Shown here: positions 53,411 to 61,999 of the stretch, one piece after another
Position numbering within the stretch: the first letter of the stretch is position 1
Layout of the letters: each line of letters opens with the position of its first letter
Source: Bacillota bacterium
GTDB lineage: Bacteria; Bacillota; Clostridia; Acetivibrionales; Acetivibrionaceae
Direction of reading: 5' to 3'
Assembly (NCBI GenBank): GCA_023398495.1
Contig: JAEWSG010000118.1
Span: forward strand, 1 to 64,000
Length of the DNA: 64,000 nt
Position numbers and translations under genes: made by a program
The notes under the pieces: model-generated
What the model saw: only the letters and a program-made list of their open reading frames with translations
Database searches by the model: none
Told to the model about the DNA's origin: nothing

Positions 53411-54799
53411 CTAAAACTCAAACTTACCTTCAAAATAACTATTTAGATCCTCAATCTTAACCCTGACCTGCTGCATGCTATCCCTGTCTCTGATGGTAAC
53501 ACTATTGTCCTGTAATGAATCAAAGTCGAAGGTTATACAGTAAGGTGTTCCGATTTCGTCCTGCCTTCTGTATCTCTTTCCGATACTTCCTGTTTCATCA
53601 TACTCACATACATATTTTTTAGTAAGCGTTTCATATACCTTAAAAGCATCCTCGCCAAGTTTTTTTGAAAGTGGAAGCACAGCTATCTTAACAGGTGCAA
53701 TTACAGGGTGGAAATGCAAAACAACTCTTACATCACCTTCTGCCACCTCTTCTTCATCATAAGCGTCGCACAGGAATGCAAGCGTAACCCTGTCTGCACC
53801 AAGTGAAGGTTCAATACAGTAAGGAACATACTTTTCATTTGTTGCAGGATCAAAATATGATAGGTCATCTTTTGAATGCTCCATATGCTGCTTTAAGTCA
53901 AAGTCTGTTCTGTCAGCAATACCCCAGAGTTCTCCCCAACCAAATGGGAATTTGAATTCAATATCTGTAGTTGCATTACTATAGTGAGAAAGCTCTTCCT
54001 TCTCATGATCACGCATCTTTAAACTATCTTTGTTTATTCCAAGGCTTAACAGCCAGTCAAAGCAATAGTTTTTCCAGTAGTCAAACCACTCGAGATCTTT
54101 ACCGGGTTCACAGAAAAATTCAAGTTCCATCTGTTCAAACTCACGGGTTCTGAAAGTAAAATTACCAGGAGTGATTTCATTTCTGAAGGACTTACCTATC
54201 TGACCAATTCCAAACGGTATCTTCTTTCTTGAAGTCCTTTGAACGTTCTTGAAATTAACAAATATACCTTGAGCTGTTTCAGGCCTTAAGAATATCTCTG
54301 CCTTTGAATCCTCAGTAACTCCCTGAAAGGTCTTAAACATAAGATTAAACTTTCTGATATCTGTAAAGTTAGCAGATCCACAATTAGGGCACTTTACTCC
54401 CTTTTCCTTTACATATGTAATTAGCTGATCGTTTGTCCAGCCATCCACCTTAACATCGAGCTTGTTCTCAGCATTCCAGTCCTCTATCATTTTGTCAGCC
54501 CTGTGACGTGTCTTACAATCCTTACAGTCAATCAATGGATCACTGAAGCCTCCGACATGACCTGATGCAACCCATACCTGAGGATTCATAAGTATGGCAC
54601 AATCAACACCAACATTATATGGGCTTTCCTGTACAAATTTTCTCCACCATGCCTTTTTTACATTATTCTTGAGCTCAACCCCTAAAGGGCCGTAATCCCA
54701 AGCATTTGCAAGCCCACCATATATGTCTGATCCCGGATATACAAAACCTCTATTTTTCGCAAGTGCGACTATCTTGTCCATAGTCTTTTCAAATTCCAT
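53411..54799 (-). CDS. glyS: glycyl-tRNA synthetase, single-chain (alpha2) type
   Basis: The protein has 462 aa. It is the class II alpha2 form: NRGFVYPGSDIYGGLANAWD at the start, LRPETAQGIFVNFKNV, RNEITPGNFTFRTREFEQME, and SLGADRVTLAFLCDAYDEEE near the end, then an anticodon-binding domain. ATG at 54799 has AAGGAGG eight bases before it. It attaches glycine to tRNA-Gly. It lies alone, separated from coaBC by 138 bases that could hold its promoter. Confidence 0.97.
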   Translation of the reverse strand: MEFEKTMDKIVALAKNRGFVYPGSDIYGGLANAWDYGPLGVELKNNVKKAWWRKFVQESPYNVGVDCAILMNPQVWVASGHVGGFSDPLIDCKDCKTRHRADKMIEDWNAENKLDVKVDGWTNDQLITYVKEKGVKCPNCGSANFTDIRKFNLMFKTFQGVTEDSKAEIFLRPETAQGIFVNFKNVQRTSRKKIPFGIGQIGKSFRNEITPGNFTFRTREFEQMELEFFCEPGKDLEWFDYWKNYCFDWLLSLGINKDSLKMRDHEKEELSHYSNATTDIEFKFPFGWGELWGIADRTDFDLKQHMEHSKDDLSYFDPATNEKYVPYCIEPSLGADRVTLAFLCDAYDEEEVAEGDVRVVLHFHPVIAPVKIAVLPLSKKLGEDAFKVYETLTKKYVCEYDETGSIGKRYRRQDEIGTPYCITFDFDSLQDNSVTIRDRDSMQQVRVKIEDLNSYFEGKFEF

Positions 54800-54832
54800 C
54801 AAAAATGCCTCCTTAACAATATCAATATATAT

Positions 54833-54861
54833 ATTTTTAACCTACAATAATTTATTGTCAA
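54833..54861 (-). promoter_or_regulatory. possible promoter of glyS
   Basis: On the minus strand TTGACA (54856-54861) is a consensus -35. The -10 region is an A/T-rich stretch (AAAAATAT) 17-19 bases on, not a clean TATAAT. No T-box leader fits in the 138-base gap. Confidence 0.4.
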
Positions 54862-54940
54862 CAACAATTTTTATTGAAACACCAATTGACCAGTTATTTT
54901 TAGGAATCACCTAAAGCAGGAACTAATATTTTAATCCTAC

Positions 54941-56140
54941 CTAAATATTTTTACGCAGCTTAACAATTTCATCAAGAATCCTGTTTCCGGCTTCATCTTT
55001 GCTCATTATTGGAAAATCCAATACACTTCTGTCCCTTTTTATGATCTTTATTATGTTTGTATCTGTTCCAAACCCAGCACCATCCTGTGTAACATCGTTT
55101 GCGACTATCATATCCAGATTTTTTGCAAAAAGCTTATCACACGCATTGTTAACCAGATCATTCGTTTCAGCACTAAATCCTGCTAATATTCTGTTTCCCT
55201 TCACTTTTCCAAGCTCTCTTGCAATGTCAGGATTTTTAACCAGTTCTATTGTCATGCTGCTTTCCTTCTTTTTTATCTTTTTATCCGCAATGTTTGCACA
55301 TTTATAGTCCGCAACAGCTGCAACCATAATCATTACATCAAAATCCATATAGCACTTCATAACTTCATCAAACATTTCTTCGGCAGTCCGGACATAAACA
55401 ACCTCTGTACCACACGGAGGCTCAAGACTAACCGGTCCTGATACAACCTTAACCTCAGCACCTCTCCTATATGCCTGTGCTGCAATCGCATAACCCATTT
55501 TTCCTGACGAATGGTTGGAAATATACCTCACAGGATCAATAGGTTCTTGTGTAGGTCCTGCTGTTATCAAAACCCTGATATCTTTAAAATCCTTCTTACC
55601 TAAAACCAGCTCCTTTAGTTTTTCTACAATAACAGGCGGTTCCGGCAACCGACCACTTCCAGTGGTTCCACATGCCATAAGTCCGGTTTCTGTTTCAAGA
55701 AAAATATAACCACGGTCCGAAAGCTTTTTTATATTATCCTGAACGATAGGATTTTCATACATATTGGTATTCATAGCAGGAACAAAGATAACCGGTGCTT
55801 TTGAGGCCATAATTGTAGTCGAAAGCATATCATCAGCGATACCATTTGCAACTTTACCTATTATGTTTGCAGTTGCAGGTGCAACAACTATTATATCCGC
55901 TTTTGTCGCAAGTGATATGTGCTGAATATCCCATACCTTAGGTTCATCAAACATATCAGTTATAACAGGATTGTGTGCAATCGACCTGAATGTAAGAGGA
56001 GTAACAAACCTGGTGGCATTTTCCGTCATAATTACATTTACATCAGCATGTAGTTTTTTTAGTCTGCTTACAACCTCAACCACCTTATATGCAGCTATAC
56101 CTCCACATACACCAACTATAACCGTCTTGCCTTCTAACAT
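54941..56140 (-). CDS. coaBC: phosphopantothenoylcysteine decarboxylase / phosphopantothenate-cysteine ligase
   Basis: The protein has 399 aa. The CoaC part starts VIVGVCGGIAAYKVVEVV, with PAMNTNMYENP. The CoaB part starts at about residue 185 with VLITAGPTQEPIDPVRYISN. It performs two steps of coenzyme A synthesis. ATG at 56140 is correct because GGAGAGGA precedes it; longer reading upstream to 56278 runs through the family A repeat and is an artefact. It stands alone. Confidence 0.95.
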   Translation of the reverse strand: MLEGKTVIVGVCGGIAAYKVVEVVSRLKKLHADVNVIMTENATRFVTPLTFRSIAHNPVITDMFDEPKVWDIQHISLATKADIIVVAPATANIIGKVANGIADDMLSTTIMASKAPVIFVPAMNTNMYENPIVQDNIKKLSDRGYIFLETETGLMACGTTGSGRLPEPPVIVEKLKELVLGKKDFKDIRVLITAGPTQEPIDPVRYISNHSSGKMGYAIAAQAYRRGAEVKVVSGPVSLEPPCGTEVVYVRTAEEMFDEVMKCYMDFDVMIMVAAVADYKCANIADKKIKKKESSMTIELVKNPDIARELGKVKGNRILAGFSAETNDLVNNACDKLFAKNLDMIVANDVTQDGAGFGTDTNIIKIIKRDRSVLDFPIMSKDEAGNRILDEIVKLRKNI

Positions 56141-56161
56141 AAAAATCCTCTCCAAAAACAT

Positions 56162-56267
56162 ATTATATAAATCACGAAAATGATTATACATTGGAAAATT
56201 TGATTTTCGTGATATTGTATTAAGGAAATTGAAGCACGATGTAAAATCTTTATCGCGTTCAATATAG
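56162..56267 (+). repeat. family A interspersed repeat, copy 4
   Basis: It starts ATTATATAAATCACGAAAATGA and ends TATCGCGTTCAATATAG. It lies 21 bases upstream of the coaBC start and extends the reading frame of that gene by 46 codons, which share peptide FNFLNT with the ORF in copy 1. Confidence 0.75.
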
Positions 56268-56397
56268 GAATACTGCAAAAATAATTTACGCCTCTTTTTT
56301 CCATAGACTATTTCAACGAAATACGTCTTTATAGAAAAACAATAGAGGCGGAGTTATTTCTGTCTCTCAAGATTTATAAAACTTAGAGCATAGGCAA

Positions 56398-56634
56398 TTA
56401 CTTTATTCCACTCTTTGTTCTGATATATGTAATCTTCTGCTCATCAATTTCATTTATTGCAATAGTTACAGGTTTTTCAGAATTACATTCGGTAAGCTTA
56501 TGTGCTCCTTCAGTAATTTGCCTTGCTCTTTTAGCAGCTGCAACAACCAATGTATATCTGCTATCTACTCTTTCAAGCAGTGAACTTATACCTGGCTCTA
56601 TCATTGTTAATTTCTTTTCATTATTTTCTTTCAT
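56398..56634 (-). CDS. rpoZ: DNA-directed RNA polymerase omega subunit
   Basis: The protein has 78 aa, with the omega motifs MIEPGISSLLERVDSRYTLV and VAAAKRARQITEGAH followed by the PVTIAINEI strand. ATG at 56634 has GGGAGG upstream. It follows gmk closely and probably belongs to the same operon (yicC, remA, gmk, rpoZ). Confidence 0.93.
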   Translation of the reverse strand: MKENNEKKLTMIEPGISSLLERVDSRYTLVVAAAKRARQITEGAHKLTECNSEKPVTIAINEIDEQKITYIRTKSGIK

Positions 56635-56675
56635 GAATCAAAACCTCCCATTTGGTAATTTCGTGAACATATTTT

Positions 56676-57299
56676 CTAAACCAAACTATCCATATCAATT
56701 CCGATACTTTTAAGTATATTTGCATTCCTTTTAAATTTATGTTTCTCGGACACTATTATACTGGTAACACTGTATGCAGCTTCTTCAATTTTGTCATTGA
56801 CAACAACATAGTCATATCTGTCTACATAGCTCATTTCCTTTATAGCCTTATCCATGCGTTTGTCTATGACTTCCTGCTTTTCTGTTCCTCTTCCTTCAAT
56901 CCTTCTTCTAAGTTCTCTAAAAGACGGTGGGAGAATAAATATTGAAACACAATCAGGGTAAATTTTCTTGATATTCAATGCACCTTCAACTTCAATTTCA
57001 AGCAAACAATCATAACCTGATTTTATAGTATCTTCAATACACTTTTTGGGTGTACCGTAATAATTATCGCAATATTTTACCCACTCTACCAGTTCATTGT
57101 TTTTGATCATATTGTCAAACTCTTCATGAGTTTTAAAAAAGTAATTTACACCGTCTACCTCACCGTCTCTTGGATTTCTTGTCGTAGCGGAAACTGAAAA
57201 TCTGATATTATTTTCCTTCCCCTTCAGACTGTTAAGAAGTGTCCCTTTACCGGTACCTGACGGACCTGAAACTACAACCAAAAGTCCTGCACGGAACAT
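56676..57299 (-). CDS. gmk: guanylate kinase
   Basis: The protein has 207 aa. It has the P-loop SGPSGTGKGTLL, RNPRDGEVDGVNYFF and the GMP-binding region. It phosphorylates GMP to GDP. ATG at 57299 has AGGGGG seven bases upstream, which favours it over the GTG before it. It lies between remA and rpoZ in the usual firmicute order. Confidence 0.95.
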   Translation of the reverse strand: MFRAGLLVVVSGPSGTGKGTLLNSLKGKENNIRFSVSATTRNPRDGEVDGVNYFFKTHEEFDNMIKNNELVEWVKYCDNYYGTPKKCIEDTIKSGYDCLLEIEVEGALNIKKIYPDCVSIFILPPSFRELRRRIEGRGTEKQEVIDKRMDKAIKEMSYVDRYDYVVVNDKIEEAAYSVTSIIVSEKHKFKRNANILKSIGIDMDSLV

Positions 57300-57310
57300 C
57301 ACAGTTCCCC

Positions 57311-57589
57311 CTATTCTTCTTCCAATTCTTCCTCTTCAGCCGCTACATCAACTTCTTTGCTGTTTAATCTGTGTGCCACTGTTTCCGGCTGTACTGCAGA
57401 TAATATTATATGATCGCTGTCTGTAATAATTACCGCTCTTGTTCTTCTCCCATAGGTTGCGTCAACCAGCATACCACGCTCTCTTGCTTCCTGAATTATT
57501 CTTTTTATTGGTGCCGACTCAGGACTGACTATAGCAACAAGCCTGCTAGCCGATACAATATTTCCAAACCCAATGTTTATTAACTTCAT
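57311..57589 (-). CDS. remA: RemA family regulator (DUF370)
   Basis: The protein has 92 aa, starting MKLINIGFGNIVSASRLVAI and ending in an acidic tail (EVDVAAEEEELEEE). In Bacillus RemA binds DNA and activates matrix genes. The gene order yicC-remA-gmk-rpoZ is conserved in Firmicutes. The acidic tail is slightly longer than usual. The role in this organism is inferred. Confidence 0.93.
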   Translation of the reverse strand: MKLINIGFGNIVSASRLVAIVSPESAPIKRIIQEARERGMLVDATYGRRTRAVIITDSDHIILSAVQPETVAHRLNSKEVDVAAEEEELEEE

Positions 57590-57607
57590 TAATATTCCTC
57601 CTAATAC

Positions 57608-58486
57608 TTATTCAATATTTTGTATTTGTTCTCTTATTTTCTCCAATTCGCTCTTAATCTCAACAACAAATTTTGTTATATTTAAATCATTAGCCTTAGA
57701 ACCAATGGTATTTATCTCCCTATTCATCTCCTGAATCAGGAAATCAAGTTTTCTTCCTACGGACTGGCCAACCTGTAAAGTCTCCTTTAGCTGCCCAATA
57801 TGACTGGAAAGTCTTACTAATTCTTCGTCAATACTACATCTGTCTGCAAATATTGCTACTTCCGTTGCCATCCTGTTTTCATCGACGATCTGCTGGTCAA
57901 GCAACTCCTTAATCCTGTTTTCCAGTTTACACTTATATTCTTTTACTACTTCAGGAGCTCTTATACCAATTTCCTTAACAATGTTCTCAATATAATCAGT
58001 TCTCTCAAGAATACAGTTTTTCAGACCTTCTCCCTCAATCTTCCTCATATTGATTAAGGAATCAATCGCACCTTCCAAAGCTTCACTGAGTAAATTCCAG
58101 ATTTTTTCCTCATCCTGCTCCACTTTCTCAACCTTTAAAACATCAGGGAATTTAGCAATAAGGGAAACAGATATATCGTCCTGCAGCTCATATTTATCCT
58201 TAAGAAGCCTTACTGTATCAATGTAAGTCTTAGCAAGACCTTCATCAATCAGAATACTTCTGGAATCTTCACTGAAGTCGTCAAAACTGATAAAAACATC
58301 TGCTTTTCCTCGTGATACTGATTTGCTTACTACTTCTCTGACCTTATCCTCAAGGAATGATATCTGCCTTGGAATTTTAATATAAACATCACTATATCTA
58401 TGATTTACAGTTTTAATTTCCACCAGGCACTCCATACCATCAGCCTGTGATTTACCTCTGCCAAACCCCGTCATGCTTTTTATCAT
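57608..58486 (-). CDS. yicC: YicC/YloC family endoribonuclease
   Basis: The protein has 292 aa. It starts IKSMTGFGRGKSQADG and has VEIKTVNHRYSDVYIKIP and a C-terminal GRKLDFLIQEMNREINTIGSKAND motif, the hallmark end of YicC. ATG at 58486 has AAAGGATG upstream. It is first of the gmk operon. Confidence 0.93.
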   Translation of the reverse strand: MIKSMTGFGRGKSQADGMECLVEIKTVNHRYSDVYIKIPRQISFLEDKVREVVSKSVSRGKADVFISFDDFSEDSRSILIDEGLAKTYIDTVRLLKDKYELQDDISVSLIAKFPDVLKVEKVEQDEEKIWNLLSEALEGAIDSLINMRKIEGEGLKNCILERTDYIENIVKEIGIRAPEVVKEYKCKLENRIKELLDQQIVDENRMATEVAIFADRCSIDEELVRLSSHIGQLKETLQVGQSVGRKLDFLIQEMNREINTIGSKANDLNITKFVVEIKSELEKIREQIQNIE

Positions 58487-58751
58487 AATCAGTTCATCCT
58501 TTTTATGAATTTAATATAGTCTTCTCTCAAACAATATGTATTATAACATAATTATCGATAATTTGAAGCCATAATCTTAATTTTTTTTGTGTTTTTTCCG
58601 ATTTTCTCACGTTTACTTAAGAATAATATAAAAACATTTTTTTATTTTGAGCTATATTGAACAGGATAAAGATTTAATTTTGTGCTTCAATTTCTTTGAT
58701 TTATTATCGTAAGAATTCAATTTGTCCTTGAAAATCATTTTCACGATTTAG
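58487..58751. other. intergenic region with a repeat A copy
   Basis: Apart from the family A repeat at 58652-58751 the stretch has no feature; the yicC promoter should be near 58510-58560. Confidence 0.4.
58652..58751 (-). repeat. family A interspersed repeat, copy 5, degenerate
   Basis: It starts CTATATTGAACAGGATAAAG (the reverse of the common end) and runs to the stop codon of the GH43 gene at 58752. The middle CAATTTCTTTGATT and TCACGATTT are conserved but the copy is divergent. Confidence 0.6.
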
Positions 58752-60497
58752 CTAATACGTTATCTTTCCAAGCAGAATCTGTCTCATATAACCAAAATCT
58801 ATTGAGTTAACTGAGCCGTCTCCGTTTATATCAGCCCCCAAGTATCCAATATTAGGATCTGAGGTTGGAAATTTACTTATTAAACCAAGCAAATACATTC
58901 TCATATAACCGAAATCTATTGAATTGGCTGTTCCATTACCATCAACATCTCCCTTAACAAATACCGGATTTGATTTTGCAGGAGTTGGTGTAATTGACGG
59001 TGTCTTCGTCGGTGCAGGCGTTGCAACATCATTAACCTGGACAAGCTGCCAATACTGGTTTTCTCCTCCAGCATCCCCCCATTGTTGAATAAGCCCGCCA
59101 TCACTAGTTGACCATTTAGTTACATCCAGCAATTTCCCACTACTGCGGTTTTTAATTTTGTAATACCCATCTCCAATATCCGTAAATTGCCATTGCTGAT
59201 TTGTTCCTCCATTGCTATACCATTGAATGATAGCAGCACCATCCGAACCAGAACCGTCTTGAACATCCAGAGAGAACCCACTTGAAGCACTAACTATCCT
59301 TTTATATCCGCTGCCGCTGTCAACCAGATACCACCTCTGGCTGAGACTTCCATTATCTGTCCATTGAACAAGCTGAGATACCTGCTCCCCTTCCCTTGCA
59401 TCAAGAACCTTTCCGCTGTTTTTATTTACCAGCTTGTACTTTATATTGTCAGCAATATTCTCCGTTATTTTACCCTCAGCAGCGTTTATCTTTATGGAAT
59501 TATAAAATGGCAGCTGAAGGCTTGTATCCGATGTAAATTCTATAGGCAGCCATACATATTGCGAGTCATTTACTTTACCACTCCATGCACCTGCCCATCG
59601 GTCGCCAGTGTAAAGATATGTTGTTTCAGTAGAACCCTGTACAGGTATTACAAATGCAGGTTGTGAATTGTATGTCGTAGAATTTCCCAGATTATACAGC
59701 GCCGACCATCCACTGCTCAAACTCTGCGAATAAGAATATTTTCCCTGATTTGGAGACCATCCAGTGCAGCCGGAAGTGATCAGGTAATAATAGCTGTTTC
59801 TTTTTACAAGGCAGGGGGCCTCCCTCTGTTGACCCACATACAGCTTAGCCGTAAGCTTTGATACTTTTTTATAATCAGGTGTCAATTCATACAGGTGCAA
59901 ATCCATATTTTCATTTGCCGAAGAAATAAAGTAACCTTTCCCATCGGTATCAACAAACACGTTACAATCCCTTGACATATAACCCGGAAGTCCATGATCC
60001 ATTACTCCTGTGGATGCCAATGGCCTGAAACTTCCCTGATATGTATATTTACCGTCCGGAGTTTTACAATAAGCAACTGCTGCTCTTGCCTCTCCATAAT
60101 GAATTCCGTTTTCCCAGTGCATCCACATAACAAATTCGTTAGTTGACGCATTGTACATAACCTTTGGCCTTTCAACATTACATTTTGCCAGCTCCGATGC
60201 AGAATTCGGAGCCAGCACCTCACCCCTGTATTCCCAGTTTGCAAGGTCAGTTGACCTGTAACATCTCACTCCTAGAAAATAGTTTGAACTATCTCGATAC
60301 TCCCCATACCAGTAGTAATATCCTCCATATTTAAGCAAACCACCGCCATGGGCATGTATGACGTTCCCCGAAGTGTCTTTGAATTGTGTTCCATTAGTTA
60401 ATATACCTTCTGCTGCTAAAGACAATGAATTCGGAATTATTGTCGTTAACAATACTAAAAAAACAGCCAAAGCAATTGAAATAAAAGACTTTTTCAT
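58752..60497 (-). CDS. secreted GH43 (subfamily 24-like) with CBM13 and type I dockerin
   Basis: The protein has 581 aa. A signal peptide (1-28, LAAEGIL) leads to a GH43 five-blade propeller (about 30-345, HAHGGGLLKYGGYYYWYGEY; NVERPKVMYN; GVMDHGLPGYMSRDCNVFV), then a ricin-B/CBM13 trefoil (about 350-490, with three QxW repeats) and a dockerin (about 515-581) with two 22-residue Ca-binding repeats (GDVDGNGTANSIDFGYMR; ADINGDGSVNSIDFGYMR). The architecture equals that of the exo-beta-1,3-galactanase of C. thermocellum (GH43-CBM13-dockerin). It probably cuts beta-1,3-galactan side chains of arabinogalactans and joins a cellulosome. ATG at 60497 has GGGAGGAG upstream. Confidence 0.92.
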   Translation of the reverse strand: MKKSFISIALAVFLVLLTTIIPNSLSLAAEGILTNGTQFKDTSGNVIHAHGGGLLKYGGYYYWYGEYRDSSNYFLGVRCYRSTDLANWEYRGEVLAPNSASELAKCNVERPKVMYNASTNEFVMWMHWENGIHYGEARAAVAYCKTPDGKYTYQGSFRPLASTGVMDHGLPGYMSRDCNVFVDTDGKGYFISSANENMDLHLYELTPDYKKVSKLTAKLYVGQQREAPCLVKRNSYYYLITSGCTGWSPNQGKYSYSQSLSSGWSALYNLGNSTTYNSQPAFVIPVQGSTETTYLYTGDRWAGAWSGKVNDSQYVWLPIEFTSDTSLQLPFYNSIKINAAEGKITENIADNIKYKLVNKNSGKVLDAREGEQVSQLVQWTDNGSLSQRWYLVDSGSGYKRIVSASSGFSLDVQDGSGSDGAAIIQWYSNGGTNQQWQFTDIGDGYYKIKNRSSGKLLDVTKWSTSDGGLIQQWGDAGGENQYWQLVQVNDVATPAPTKTPSITPTPAKSNPVFVKGDVDGNGTANSIDFGYMRMYLLGLISKFPTSDPNIGYLGADINGDGSVNSIDFGYMRQILLGKITY

Positions 60498-60627
60498 ATT
60501 AAACTCTCCTCCCGTTGGGCACAATAAACCTCTTGTATATATAAATAATGCGTATAACAGTGTTTTTAAAGGTATATGTAAGAACAGTAAAGCAACCAAA
60601 CTCCATTAATTAAATTATAAACTAAAC

Positions 60628-60723
60628 CTATATTGAATGCGATAAAGATTTTACATCGCGCTTCAATTTCCTTGATTTATTATCGTGAAAATTCAAATTG
60701 TCCTTGTAAAACATTTTTACCAC
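60628..60723 (-). repeat. family A interspersed repeat, copy 6
   Basis: It reads CTATATTGAATGCGATAAAG in and ends in GTCCTTGTAAAACATT, without the terminal TATATAG. It lies on the same side of a B repeat as copy 3, in the same relative orientation. Confidence 0.7.
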
Positions 60724-60734
60724 AAAAGAACAAA

Positions 60735-60762
60735 ATCCTTGGGAATTAGTAATCCCAAGGAT
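60735..60762 (-). terminator. terminator downstream of the CheY-like gene
   Basis: ATCCTTGGGA pairs exactly with TCCCAAGGAT around an 8-base loop. The minus strand continues TTTTGTTCTTTTG. Confidence 0.8.
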
Positions 60763-60774
60763 CTTATTTTCTAC

Positions 60775-60884
60775 CTAGTGCCTCGTAGCAGAATTAATTT
60801 CTAGAACATGCGAGGCTTAGAACAGATGAAGTGCATTTTTAACATTATTAAAGACTAGAAATTAGTAATGTTAAAAAGCACTAA
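60775..60884 (-). repeat. family B repeat, copy 2 (110 bp)
   Basis: It begins CTAGTGCCTCGTAGCAG and ends TGTTAAAAAGCACTAA. Reversed, it matches 48719-48828 over 110 bases with few differences. It ends right at the CheY-like gene stop codon. Confidence 0.75.
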
Positions 60885-61256
60885 TTATTCAACCAGTACG
60901 TTTCTAATAGCTTGAATAACCCTTGACTTTTCAAAAGGTTTTACAACAAAATCCTTTGCACCAAGTTTTATTGCTTCTATAACCATCGACTGCTGCCCCA
61001 TAGCTGACACCATAATTATTTTAGTTTCAGGACTGAATTTGATAATATCCTTAACTGCCTTAATACCATCAAGTTCAGGCATAGTAATATCGAGGGTCAT
61101 GACATCGGGTTGGTGCAGTTTAGCGAGGTCAATAGCATCATATCCATTTGAGCCCTCACCCACAACGTTGTATCCTTCTGTCTCTTCTATCATCTTTTTT
61201 AACAGCGTACGCATAAAAATTGCATCATCTACTACAACAAACGTAAGCTTTTTCAT
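60885..61256 (-). CDS. CheY-like single-domain response regulator
   Basis: The protein has 123 aa, a receiver domain alone. It has the acidic pair VVVDDAIFMRTLL, phosphoacceptor Asp56 (TLDITMPELDG), a Thr/Ser switch in MVSAMGQQ and Lys in VKPFEKS. It could act on the flagellar motor or in another phosphorelay. Its ATG overlaps the stop of rsmE (ATGA), so the two are coupled. The CheX-like protein at 31114 could be its phosphatase. Confidence 0.9.
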   Translation of the reverse strand: MKKLTFVVVDDAIFMRTLLKKMIEETEGYNVVGEGSNGYDAIDLAKLHQPDVMTLDITMPELDGIKAVKDIIKFSPETKIIMVSAMGQQSMVIEAIKLGAKDFVVKPFEKSRVIQAIRNVLVE

Positions 61257-61999
61257 TGACCCACATCTCCCAATTCATACATGAGTATTGATAAAACAGC
61301 AATTCCGGCAGTTTCGGTTCTGAGTATTCTAGGTCCAAGTGTAACTGAATAAAGACCGCAATTAACTGCCTCATCAATTTCCTTCTCCGTAAATCCACCT
61401 TCAGGCCCGATAAAAACAGAAACTTTACTTATATTACCAGTTGCTTTAAGAATTTGCTTTATAGAGTTCTTTGTCTCCTTCTCATAAGGAATCAACGATA
61501 AAGCTGTATCCTGTGCCTGCTTTAACGCCTCTTTGAAACTTATAGGAATTTCTATTTTGGGTATGATGCCCCGGTTACATTGCTTAGCTGCTTCCTGTGA
61601 TATGCGGTTCCATCTTTCACACTTTTTCGCAGCATCTTTTCCAATATCCAGCCTGACCACAGTCCGCTCTGTAAAAACAGGTACAATTCTGCTGATGCCA
61701 AGTTCAACACTTTTCTGAATAATGAAATCCATTTTATCCGATTTAGGCAAACCCTGATAAAGGGTAACCTCAATCGGAGGCTCAGTTAGATTTTTATACC
61801 TCTCAATAATCCTGGCATTTGCAAAACCATCACCAAAATCCTTGATTTCAGCTACATACTCATTTCCCATTCCGTCGCTGAGTGTTATATTTTCTCCGCA
61901 CTTAAGCCTTAATACCCTTTTCATATGATTATAGTCTTCACCAGTGATATTGATATTATCGTCATAAATATCTTTGGAGTTTATAAAGAATCTATGCAT
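61253..61999 (-). CDS. rsmE: 16S rRNA m3U1498 methyltransferase
   Basis: The protein has 248 aa. It starts MHRFFINSKDIYDDN and has the SPOUT-type end VFIGPEGGFTEKEIDEA and LGPRILRTETA. It methylates U1498 of 16S rRNA. It overlaps the end of prmA by 19 bases in the usual prmA-rsmE order. Confidence 0.95.
   Translation of the reverse strand: MHRFFINSKDIYDDNINITGEDYNHMKRVLRLKCGENITLSDGMGNEYVAEIKDFGDGFANARIIERYKNLTEPPIEVTLYQGLPKSDKMDFIIQKSVELGISRIVPVFTERTVVRLDIGKDAAKKCERWNRISQEAAKQCNRGIIPKIEIPISFKEALKQAQDTALSLIPYEKETKNSIKQILKATGNISKVSVFIGPEGGFTEKEIDEAVNCGLYSVTLGPRILRTETAGIAVLSILMYELGDVGQ

Noticed and set aside
54800..54940. T-box leader before glyS
   Set aside because: Gap too short and no T-box sequence (TGG-type motif with terminator) is visible.
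56141..56278. 46-codon N-terminal extension of coaBC
   Set aside because: It reads through the family A repeat; ATG 56140 has a good ribosome binding site and starts the known CoaC motif.
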